A stretch of 64,000 nucleotides of DNA from Myxococcales bacterium (GTDB lineage Bacteria; Myxococcota_A; Polyangia; Polyangiales; Polyangiaceae): contig JADKKK010000003.1 in NCBI GenBank assembly GCA_016720545.1, positions 186,001 through 250,000 of the forward strand, in the 5' to 3' direction. The translations under genes were made by a program, and so were the position numbers. How positions within the stretch are numbered: position 1 is the stretch's first letter; each line of letters begins with the position of its first letter. Shown here in pieces: positions 41,960 to 49,436 of the stretch. The notes under the pieces were generated by a model. The model made no database searches, was not told the DNA's origin, and was given only the letters and a program-made list of their open reading frames with translations.

Positions 41960-43180
41960 TCAGAAGAAGATGGCCTTGTTGTTCACGAAGAGGTCGATGA
42001 ACCCCTGCGTGTTCCCGACCTTGCCGCCGGTGTGCGCGACGCCCGCGGTCGCGGCCTTCTGCAGCAAGACGCTCGTCGGCAGGTTGCCCTCGTTCAGCTT
42101 GCCCAGCACCGAGTCGCACATCGCCTGGTTGTCGTTGCCGTTGAGCGAGAGCCCAGCCAACCCGGCGCCATGGCAGCTCGCGCAGTTGGAGCCCCCGCCC
42201 ACCCCCTGCCCTCGCAACGCCGGGAGGATCGTGTTCCCGAACGCATTGGGATCCTTGCACTTTTTAATCTGCGGGGGCGTCTGGTAGGTGCCCTTCTCGA
42301 GCTTCACGGCGTCGAACCGGAGCTTGTCGGCCGCGATATCGAAGGGCGCCCATCCCTCTCCGGAGAAGAAAACGGCCCCCGGCCCGAGGAGGGCCTCGGT
42401 GCCCTGCTGCACGGTCTGATCGAGGTTCGAGAAGCTCGCGTCGATGAGCTCGGGAGCCGTCGGATCGGGCTTGGCGAGCACCCGCACGAAGCGCGGGGCG
42501 TTCACGTGGACGTCGGTGCCGGCAGGCGCCACGAGCTTGAGGTTCTTCAGCGAGAGGATGCCGCCGATGAGGCTCGCGTCGAACTTGAGCTTCACGCCGG
42601 TGAGCCCGCCCTGCGCCGCCTTCGTGAGATCGATCTCGTTCGGGCCGGTCTTCACGACGAAAGGGTCGGTCCCGGGGAGCTTCGCCGCGGTGATCGCGAC
42701 GGCCTCGGACTCGAGCCACTTGCGGGTCTTTTCTTCGAGCTCCGGGGTCGCCGAGATGGACGGTCCGGCGTGGGCGCCGTGGGTGAGCAGGCTGCTCTGG
42801 AAGGCGTCGCGGACGACGATGCCTGGAAATTTGCGAATAGAAACGTAGGAGTCGGGCCCCTCGAGGAACTTCGCGGGCTCCGGGTTGAACTGCCCGAGCT
42901 CGTGGCATTGCTTGCCACACGCGTTCTTGAGAGCGGGCTCGATCTCCCGATACAGCTTCTCGGCGTAGGCCTGCTTCGCCTGGATGTCCCCGGGCGAGCC
43001 CGGCGGGGCGACCCCCCCGCCGTCGCCCGCGACGGGCGTCCTGCCGCCGGGCGGAAACACCGGGGTATCGTCCGCGCAGGCGGCGAGCGCGCCGGCGGCG
43101 AGCGCGAGCCAAGCGAGGAGGGCGAGGGGGGCGAGGGGGGCGACGAGGGCGGTCCGAATGGACAACGAGCTGCGGTTCAT
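41960..43180 (-). CDS. Lipoprotein with C-terminal CxxCH haem motif
   Basis: The protein has 406 residues. Signal peptide and lipobox ALAAC (~C33). An N-terminal helical region has CGKQCHELGQF, which is CX3CH rather than CxxCH. A beta-rich centre follows. NCASCHGAGLAGLSLN (~350) is a canonical c-type haem site. The C-terminal helices include AAATAGVAHTGG. It is the first gene of the four-gene operon. The ATG at 43180 gives the signal peptide a normal N terminus. Confidence 0.65.
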   Translation of the reverse strand: MNRSSLSIRTALVAPLAPLALLAWLALAAGALAACADDTPVFPPGGRTPVAGDGGGVAPPGSPGDIQAKQAYAEKLYREIEPALKNACGKQCHELGQFNPEPAKFLEGPDSYVSIRKFPGIVVRDAFQSSLLTHGAHAGPSISATPELEEKTRKWLESEAVAITAAKLPGTDPFVVKTGPNEIDLTKAAQGGLTGVKLKFDASLIGGILSLKNLKLVAPAGTDVHVNAPRFVRVLAKPDPTAPELIDASFSNLDQTVQQGTEALLGPGAVFFSGEGWAPFDIAADKLRFDAVKLEKGTYQTPPQIKKCKDPNAFGNTILPALRGQGVGGGSNCASCHGAGLAGLSLNGNDNQAMCDSVLGKLNEGNLPTSVLLQKAATAGVAHTGGKVGNTQGFIDLFVNNKAIFF

Positions 43181-43233
43181 TTTCGGCCTCGAGAGCGAGA
43201 CGTTGCACACGGGGGGCCAGGAGGTGCAGGAGC

Positions 43234-43252
43234 GAGGCGCACGAAGCGCCTC
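43234..43252 (-). terminator. Hairpin downstream of the Tad locus end
   Basis: On the minus strand GAGGCGC-TTCGT-GCGCCTC is a perfect 7-base stem with a UUCG-like loop, in the 252-base gap between the last FHA gene (ends 43433) and the CxxCH operon (starts 43180). It may end the Tad transcripts or mark the 5' leader of the next operon; no T-run follows. Confidence 0.35.
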
Positions 43253-43432
43253 AGGAAAGGTGTGGGATCTCGGCAGAATAGCAGGCCGGGCGCGGGGCGC
43301 TCGGGATGAGCGCTCGCGCGGGCGTGGGTCGCGCGCCCACGAGGCCCCCCGTGGATCGTCGGCGAGCCATGGGGGCCAGCCCCAACATGCCGAGCGGGTA
43401 TGGCCCCCAGGGAGGCTTCGACCACCCCACCC

Positions 43433-44938
43433 TCATGGGGGCGGTGGGGCGGGAGGCGGCGGCGCGCCAGACGCCGGCGCGCCGGGCGGGGCCGCCCCAG
43501 CGGCGAGGCGCTCGCGGAGGATGCGAGCGGCGTACGCGTACGAGGGGTTCTGCGGCTGCTCGCGCGCGAGCTGCTCGTAGGCCTCCGCCGCCTTGGCCAG
43601 ATCGCCCTTGTGGACCTCGTCGACCGCGGTGCGCTCGAGTGTGGGCCCCTTGCCCGCGTCTTTCCCCGCGGCCGCCGACGGATCGGACGTCCCCGAGGGG
43701 GCGGGGCCCGGCGTGGGGTTGGGCGCGTTGGGCGCAGTGCCCGGGGCGGTCGGAGTGGGCGTCGGCGGCGTGCTCGGCGGCGTGGGCGTGGGGACGAGGC
43801 CCATCGCCGAGGGCACCGGCGCCGGATCGCCCGCCAGCGCACCGGCCTCGGCGCCCGCGTCGGACCGGGCGGCCTTTTTGGGCGGCGGCGGTGGATCGTC
43901 GGTGAAGAGGATGAGCGCCGCCGCGACGAGCGCCAGCGGCAGGATGATGTAGGTGAGCTTGCGGACGGGCGACGCGGTCTTGAAGTCGGCGATCGCCTTC
44001 TTCAGCGGGTCGGTCTCGGCGGGCGGCGCCGCCTGCGGGAGCTGTCCGACGCCAGAGGCCGAGAATCCTTGAGGGAAAAGTTGCTCCTGCCCGGCCGAGA
44101 ACGAGCCGCCAGCCTGCATCGGCTGCATGGGGGGGAAGCCACTGCTTCCCCCGCTCATCGACGCGTTCGGGAAGCCGCCGCTCATGCCGGGCATCCCGCC
44201 GGGCATTCCCCCCTGCCCTTGCATCGGGAAGCCGCCGCTCGCGCCGGGCCCTTGCATCGGGAAGCCGCCGCTCGCGCCGGGCCCTTGCATCGGGAAACCG
44301 CCGCTCATGCCTGCGCTGGGCATCCCGGGCGCCTGCATGGGGAAGCCGCCCCCGGCGGGCGGGAAGGCGCCGGTGGGCGGGCGGGTGCCGCTGCGCGACA
44401 TGGAGAGATCCAGGGGCGCGACCCGCGTGGACTCGCCGTCGTCGGCCTGGCTCGAGAACGCCCCGGGCTGGAACGGCCGCGACGGCGCGTCGGTGGGCAC
44501 CGCCGGAGCGCCCCCCGAGATTTGCGCGGTGCGGGCAGCGGGTGGCTGGCCAGCCGCAGGAATAGGGGCTGCGGTCGGCGCCTTCGGGGGCGCAGCGGGC
44601 GCAGGCGGCGGACCGGCCGCGGCCCGCTCTTCGGCGCGGTACTCCAAGCGCGCGCCACCGATGTCGATGCTGCAAGGCGGGCGCACCTCGGTCCACTCGG
44701 TGCCGATGGGGAAGCCGTCGACACACGCCGCGTTGTCGGGGTCGGTGGTCTGAAGGAAGAGCGCGTAGCCGTCAAAGTACGCGTACGCGTGCACGTCGAG
44801 CATGCGCGCGCCGTCGATCCGCCACTGGCCGCGGCGGCCGATGCTCAGCGTGGGGGACTCCTTCCCGGAGGTGAGCGGGATGAACCCGGGCTCCCCGATT
44901 CCGTTCACGATCTCGATGACGTGGGTGGAGGCCGCCAT
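43433..44938 (-). CDS. FHA-domain protein with Met/Gly repeats, end of Tad locus
   Basis: The protein has 501 residues. The N-terminal ~100 are FHA-like (TLSIGRRGQWRIDGARMLDVHAY, IDIGGARLEYR), though the usual Arg/Ser/His set is only partly visible. Then come a Pro/Ala linker, an 11-residue repeat (GGFPMQGPGAS) encoded by a 33-bp tandem repeat, a membrane helix (LTYIILPLALVAAALIL, ~305) and a C-terminal helical segment with one TPR-like unit (AEAYEQLAREQPQNPSYAYA). It is the last gene after cpaF. It may link phosphothreonine signals to the pilus machine. Confidence 0.7.
   Translation of the reverse strand: MAASTHVIEIVNGIGEPGFIPLTSGKESPTLSIGRRGQWRIDGARMLDVHAYAYFDGYALFLQTTDPDNAACVDGFPIGTEWTEVRPPCSIDIGGARLEYRAEERAAAGPPPAPAAPPKAPTAAPIPAAGQPPAARTAQISGGAPAVPTDAPSRPFQPGAFSSQADDGESTRVAPLDLSMSRSGTRPPTGAFPPAGGGFPMQAPGMPSAGMSGGFPMQGPGASGGFPMQGPGASGGFPMQGQGGMPGGMPGMSGGFPNASMSGGSSGFPPMQPMQAGGSFSAGQEQLFPQGFSASGVGQLPQAAPPAETDPLKKAIADFKTASPVRKLTYIILPLALVAAALILFTDDPPPPPKKAARSDAGAEAGALAGDPAPVPSAMGLVPTPTPPSTPPTPTPTAPGTAPNAPNPTPGPAPSGTSDPSAAAGKDAGKGPTLERTAVDEVHKGDLAKAAEAYEQLAREQPQNPSYAYAARILRERLAAGAAPPGAPASGAPPPPAPPPP
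44216..44311 (-). repeat. 33-bp in-frame tandem repeat
   Basis: Two perfect 33-bp units and a third, partial, slightly diverged one encode repeats of GGFPMQGPGAS in the FHA protein. A related, shorter Met/Gly run follows on the protein. The length may vary between strains. Confidence 0.75.
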
Positions 44939-45000
44939 GAAGGGACAACACGCGGGGGGGGAAGGAGGTTGGAGGATCGACCGACCGAGAACCGGGGACG

Positions 45001-46116
45001 TCAGCGCCGACGCTGCGCGGCTTCGTAGACCGAGGCCGGCAGGTCGAGCCCGTGCTCGTGCAGTTGCTCGATGCAACGAGGGATGATCCCGGTCGGGCCG
45101 ATCGTGCTCTCGATCTTTCCGGACGGGTCGAACCCTTGGTACTCGCGCACGAAGATGTCCTGCATCTGATACGAGCTCGTGGTCGCATCATACCCCAAGA
45201 CCTCGGTCACGTGCGTGATCTTGCGGCTGCCGTCCTGGAGGCGCGACACCTGAACGATGAGGTTCACGGCCGAGGCGATCTGCACGCGGAGCGCGTGGAG
45301 CGGCATGTCGACGTCGCTCATCATGCCCATGGTCTCGAGGCGGGTGATGGTGTCGCGCGGGTACGTGGCGTGGAGCGTGGACATACAGCCGCCGTGGCCC
45401 GAGGTCATGGCTTGCACGAGGTCGAGCGCCTCGCCGCCGCGGATCTCGCCCACGACGATGCGGTCGGGGCGGAGGCGGAGGGTCGCGCGGAACAGGTCGC
45501 GGATCTTCACCTCGCCCTTGCCCTTTGGATCGGGCGGGCGCGCTTCGAGCTGGCACACGTGCACGCGCTGGAGCTGCAGCTCGCGGGAGTCTTCGATGAT
45601 GACGACGCGCTCTTCGTCGGGGATGAAGGACGAGAGCGCGTTCAACATCGAGGTCTTGCCAGACCCCGTGCCGCCGGCGATGAGCACGTTGAGCTTCGAC
45701 GCGACGAACACCTTCAGCGCCTCGGCGACCTCGTCGGTCATGGCGCCGAAGTTGATGAGGCGCTGGACGGTGAGGGTCTCCTTGAAGAACCGGCGGATCG
45801 ACACGCAGGGGCCGTCGGGGGCCGCCGGCGGAAGCACGGCCTCGATACGCGATCCGTCGGGCAGGCGCCCCTCGAGGATCGGTCGCTCTTCGTCGATGTG
45901 CTTGCCGACGTACTGCGCGGCGTTGCGGAGCGCCGCGGTGAGGTGCTCGACGCTCTCGAACTTCGAGTCGGAGAGGTGGAGCGTCCCCTTCTTCTCGAAG
46001 TAGATCTGCCCCGGCCCGTTGATCATGATGTCGCTGACGCCCGGATCCTCGAGGAGGGGCCGGATGGGGCCGAAGAACTGGAGGAGCGTCTCTTCGAATA
46101 TTTCCTTCGGAATCAT
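45001..46116 (-). CDS. cpaF: Tad pilus/secretion ATPase (second copy)
   Basis: The protein has 371 residues of the type II/IV secretion ATPase family. It powers pilus extrusion at the inner membrane. It has the N-terminal domain (LLEDPGVSDIMINGPGQIY), Walker A GGTGSGKTSML (~180), an aspartate box (VVIIEDSREL), Walker B RIVVGEIRGGEA and the histidine motif (STLHATYP). It lacks the FHA domain of the other CpaF at 49433, so the locus has two distinct ATPases. The ATG at 46116 overlaps the upstream TPR gene stop (ATGA). Confidence 0.88.
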   Translation of the reverse strand: MIPKEIFEETLLQFFGPIRPLLEDPGVSDIMINGPGQIYFEKKGTLHLSDSKFESVEHLTAALRNAAQYVGKHIDEERPILEGRLPDGSRIEAVLPPAAPDGPCVSIRRFFKETLTVQRLINFGAMTDEVAEALKVFVASKLNVLIAGGTGSGKTSMLNALSSFIPDEERVVIIEDSRELQLQRVHVCQLEARPPDPKGKGEVKIRDLFRATLRLRPDRIVVGEIRGGEALDLVQAMTSGHGGCMSTLHATYPRDTITRLETMGMMSDVDMPLHALRVQIASAVNLIVQVSRLQDGSRKITHVTEVLGYDATTSSYQMQDIFVREYQGFDPSGKIESTIGPTGIIPRCIEQLHEHGLDLPASVYEAAQRRR

Positions 46117-46745
46117 GGCGTATCGCCCTCGACGCGGTGAAGGATGGAGGCCCGCGCTTCCTCGACGTGAGAGCCCTTCGGGTCGAGCCGGAGGTACTCG
46201 CGAAAATGAGCGTCCGCGGCCACGAGATCTTGCTCCGCGTCCCGCAGCAGCACGGCGAGCGCGTAGTGCGCTTGGGCGTCGTTGGGGCGCGCCGCGAGCA
46301 CGCGCTCGAACTCGACGCGGGCGAGCTTGGGCTCCTCGGTCGCCGAGTACAGCGACGCGAGCACGAGGCGCACGCGCACGTCGTTCGGGTGTTTCACGAG
46401 GTGCTCGCGCGCGTACTTCGCCGCGAGCCGAAAGCGCGACTCCTTGATGCACACCTCGAGCAGCAGCGGCATGATCTGCCGAGGGTCGCCGCCTTGGGCG
46501 AGCGCGTCGGCCAGGTACTCCTCCGCGCGCACGTAGTCGCCCACCGCCGCGAAGCCGCGCCCACGCGAGATGAGCTTGTCGACGGTGTGCTCGCGGCTGT
46601 ACGTGGCCACGTCTGCCTTGATGGTCTCCGACACGGAGGGCGGCCCGCACGCAGCGGCACCGAGCGCCACGAGCGTCGCCGTCAGCGCGCGCGCGTGTAT
46701 TATGCACGAGTTTAGGAGGGCGGCTCCCCGGCGCGCGGCGCTCAC
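46113..46745 (-). CDS. tadD: TPR lipoprotein, TadD-like
   Basis: The protein has 210 residues. Starting at the GTG in the GTGA overlap with the FHA gene (46742-46745), the leader ends in the lipobox LGAAAC (C~33). TPR-type helices follow (GRGFAAVGDYVRAEEYLADAL, RLAAKYAREHLVKHPNDVRV, AHYALAVLLRDAEQDLVAAD). TadD proteins are TPR lipoproteins that help place the secretin. The leader has two possible arginines before the hydrophobic core, so the exact start is not sure. Confidence 0.7.
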   Translation of the reverse strand: MSAARRGAALLNSCIIHARALTATLVALGAAACGPPSVSETIKADVATYSREHTVDKLISRGRGFAAVGDYVRAEEYLADALAQGGDPRQIMPLLLEVCIKESRFRLAAKYAREHLVKHPNDVRVRLVLASLYSATEEPKLARVEFERVLAARPNDAQAHYALAVLLRDAEQDLVAADAHFREYLRLDPKGSHVEEARASILHRVEGDTP

Positions 46746-47617
46746 GTCTTCTTGGCGGCCTCGCCGATTTTCAGCTTCAGCTTTCTGTCGAGGTTCGAGA
46801 GCCATGTCACGTACTCGCCCGTCTTTCCGCTGGTGAACTGCTGAAGAATGCGGACCTGCCGCTGGGCGAGCGCCCAGTCTTCCACGGAGAGCGCGTGGTC
46901 GAGCCGCACCTGCTGTGTGCGGTAGTCGTCGTTGAGCTCGGCGCGCATGGCCCGGGCCGCCTGGTCGGCGATGCCCGCCGAGACAGCGTCGCCACCGACA
47001 CGGTAGCACGCGGCCGCTTCCTCGAACAAAGGGACCGCGTGGACGCCATCGGCGACGTGGAAGGGCCGGCGCTCGCGCTTCGCGTCGGCGATGGCCATGC
47101 GCTCCTGCGCGCGGGCGAGGCCCTGCGCGCCGCTCACGGGGCAGGCCGCGATGGGCGGCCCCCAGAGGACGGGCGCCTCCTTCTTGCCGAGCACCGGCCC
47201 GGTGGCCTCGTCAGGGGCGAGGAACAGGTAGCCGGCCGCCGGGAGCATGAGCGCGAGGCCGATGAAGGCCAGCGGGCTCTGCCCTTTCTTCTTCTGCTGG
47301 GTCTGGCCACCGAGGCCAGCCGAGTCCGCGATCGCGACGGCGATCTGGGTCTGGTTGACGCCGAGCACCGCGTCCGGCGGGAGCGGCGACTGCATGAAAG
47401 GGACGTTGTTGATCGTCGGCGAGGGCTGGAAGTTCAGCGCCTTCGCGAAGACGCCCGCCGGGCCGAGCTCGATGAGGAGGTGCTCGACGGCCGCCTGATC
47501 GAGCGGCAAGCGGATCTCGCAGTGCGCGCCGCTGCCGATGAGCACGCGCTCGGACTCGATGTTGAGCTGCTCGATCTGCCCGGTGGGGAGTCGGATCTGG
47601 AAGCGTAGGACGCGCAC
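46742..47617 (-). CDS. FHA-domain membrane protein of the Tad locus
   Basis: The protein has 291 residues. The N-terminal FHA-like domain (~1-95) contains RVLIGSGAHCEIRLP and NVPFMQSPLPPDAVLGV. A basic segment and one membrane helix (SPLAFIGLALMLPAAGYLFL, ~115-134) follow, then a helical C-terminal part with VRILQQFTSGKTGEYVTWL. It lies between tadC and tadD, so it is probably an inner-membrane part of the secretion system that senses phosphorylation. It is coupled (GTGA) to tadD. Confidence 0.7.
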   Translation of the reverse strand: MRVLRFQIRLPTGQIEQLNIESERVLIGSGAHCEIRLPLDQAAVEHLLIELGPAGVFAKALNFQPSPTINNVPFMQSPLPPDAVLGVNQTQIAVAIADSAGLGGQTQQKKKGQSPLAFIGLALMLPAAGYLFLAPDEATGPVLGKKEAPVLWGPPIAACPVSGAQGLARAQERMAIADAKRERRPFHVADGVHAVPLFEEAAACYRVGGDAVSAGIADQAARAMRAELNDDYRTQQVRLDHALSVEDWALAQRQVRILQQFTSGKTGEYVTWLSNLDRKLKLKIGEAAKKT

Positions 47618-47638
47618 TCAACAACCTTTCTACACCGG

Positions 47639-48550
47639 CTAGAGGCCGCCCGTGATGTTCATCATGGCGGGGCCAAGGATGAGCCCCATGATGGCGAAGA
47701 AGACGAGCATCAGCGGGCCGACCATGGCCACGCCCGCCTTCGCCGCCGACTCCTCCGCGCGAACGGAGCGGCGCTGACGCGACACGCCCGCTTGGATGCT
47801 GAGCACCTCCGAGACCGGGTTGCCGCGCTCCTCCGCTTGGACAAGCGAGTTGACGAACTCGATCACGGCCTCGCAGGGGCAACGGTTCATGAACTCGATG
47901 AGCGCGTCCTTGCGGGTGCGCCCGAGGTTCATGGTCTGGAGGAGGAGAGTGAACTCCTCGACGATGGGGTCGGCCGGGTTGCTGGACTTCTCGACCACTT
48001 GGCGAACGGCCCCGGGGAAGTCGAGGCCCGCACCCATGGAAAGCGCCATGAGATCGATGACATACGGCAAGCCCCGGCTGACCGACTTGAGTCGCTCTTG
48101 GGCCTCGCCGCTGATCTGCATGTAGGGCATCGACCCGCCGAGCGCGAGGCCGGCGATGAGCGTGATCTGCCCGAGGTCCATCATCCAGCCGAAGATGCCG
48201 CCCACGACGCCGCCAGCGACCGTCGCGAGGATGGTGAGCGCGATGTACTCGTCGGCGCTGATGCCCATGAAGTCGCCGGCGAGGCCGATCTGCTTGTCGA
48301 GGGCCGCGCGCTGCTCGTCGGTGGGCAGGCCGCTGACCCGGAGGCCGAGCCAGCGCACGATGGGCTCGATGCTGGCCCAGGTCTCGTTGTTCGCCAACGC
48401 GCGCTGGCGCTTCAGGCCGCGGAGGCCGAAGCGGCTCGCCACGCGGCTCGGCGCGCTGCCGATCGTGTAGAGGGCCAGGGCGGCTGCGAAGCTGATGAGG
48501 ACCGGCACCGAGTAGCGGAGGGTGAGGAGCTGCCAGGAGTAGGTGGGCAT
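47639..48550 (-). CDS. tadC: Tad inner-membrane platform protein
   Basis: The protein has 303 residues of the type II secretion F-domain family. Its hydrophobic segments at the N and C termini (YSVPVLISFAAALALY, VGPLMLVFFAIMGLIL) and the central F-domain region (LPYVIDLMALSMGAGLDFPGAVRQVV, LIEFMNRCPCEAVIEFVNSL) are typical. With TadB it makes the inner-membrane platform driven by CpaF. It is separated from tadB by one base. Confidence 0.85.
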   Translation of the reverse strand: MPTYSWQLLTLRYSVPVLISFAAALALYTIGSAPSRVASRFGLRGLKRQRALANNETWASIEPIVRWLGLRVSGLPTDEQRAALDKQIGLAGDFMGISADEYIALTILATVAGGVVGGIFGWMMDLGQITLIAGLALGGSMPYMQISGEAQERLKSVSRGLPYVIDLMALSMGAGLDFPGAVRQVVEKSSNPADPIVEEFTLLLQTMNLGRTRKDALIEFMNRCPCEAVIEFVNSLVQAEERGNPVSEVLSIQAGVSRQRRSVRAEESAAKAGVAMVGPLMLVFFAIMGLILGPAMMNITGGL

Positions 48551-48551
48551 G

Positions 48552-49436
48552 TCAGAGGTCCACCGCGAGCACCTTGCGGGCGATGATGATGGAGCTGGCC
48601 CAACACGCGACGCAGCCCGTGCTGATGAGGTACCCGGTGACGCTCTTGGTGAGCGGGTCGAAGTAGCCGGGCCAGAGCGAGTTCAGGCCGACGAGCAAGC
48701 CGAACGGCATGACCGCGATGACCCAGAGCTGCATCTTGCCCTCGGCGGTCTTGGTGCGGACGACGCCCTCGAGGCGGCGCATCTCGCGGAGCGTGTTGGC
48801 CGTCGCCTCGAGCACCTTCGGGAGATTGCCGCCGACCTGCCGACCGATGAGCACGGACGAGAGCGCCGAGTCGAGCTGGCGGCTGCCGACCCGCGCAGCC
48901 ATGTGGAGCAGCGCCTGATCGAGCGTGCTGCCGACCTTCATCTCCTTCAGCGCGAGGTCGACCTCCTGACGCATCGGATCGGTGATGACCGACGCGACCG
49001 AGTTGAGCGCGCCGCCGATGCTCGGCGTGGTCTTCAGGGCGTTCGCGAGCGCGAGCATGAAGTTGTCGAGCTGCTCTTCGATGAGCTCGACCCGCTTGCG
49101 GCGCATGGCCTCGATGTAGACGAGCGGCACCACCGCGATGAGGAGCAGGCCCGCCCACCACATGGGGATGGAGAACAGCACGTTCGCCGTGATGAGGAAG
49201 AACGCCACGCCGAGCTGCCCGAGCGTGATGTTCTGCCCCGGGATGAAGATGAACATCGGCCGCAGGCGCTGCTCGAGCAGCGAGTTGTAGCGGGCCCAGT
49301 AGCGGTACACGGGACCCGACTGATCGGCCGCGGCGGCCCACGTGCCAGCGAAGAGCGCGAGCCCGGTGACCCCGGCGCTCGCCCACTTCAGCACCTCCGT
49401 CACGGGGGACACGTCCCCCATTCTGCCGCTCATCAT
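48552..49436 (-). CDS. tadB: Tad inner-membrane platform protein
   Basis: The protein has 294 residues with an F-domain plan: N-terminal membrane helices (VTGLALFAGTWAAAADQ, VAFFLITANVLFSI), a cytoplasmic region with LDNFMLALANALKTTPSIGGAL and IGRQVGGNLPKVLEATANTLRE, and a C-terminal helix pair. Order FHA-cpaF, tadB, tadC is the classic Tad arrangement. Its ATG overlaps the FHA-CpaF stop (ATGA, 49433-49436). Confidence 0.85.
   Translation of the reverse strand: MMSGRMGDVSPVTEVLKWASAGVTGLALFAGTWAAAADQSGPVYRYWARYNSLLEQRLRPMFIFIPGQNITLGQLGVAFFLITANVLFSIPMWWAGLLLIAVVPLVYIEAMRRKRVELIEEQLDNFMLALANALKTTPSIGGALNSVASVITDPMRQEVDLALKEMKVGSTLDQALLHMAARVGSRQLDSALSSVLIGRQVGGNLPKVLEATANTLREMRRLEGVVRTKTAEGKMQLWVIAVMPFGLLVGLNSLWPGYFDPLTKSVTGYLISTGCVACWASSIIIARKVLAVDL

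Noticed and set aside
40580..43309. 909-codon frame antisense to the CxxCH operon
   Set aside because: No signal, no domains; the minus-strand genes have lipoboxes and haem motifs.
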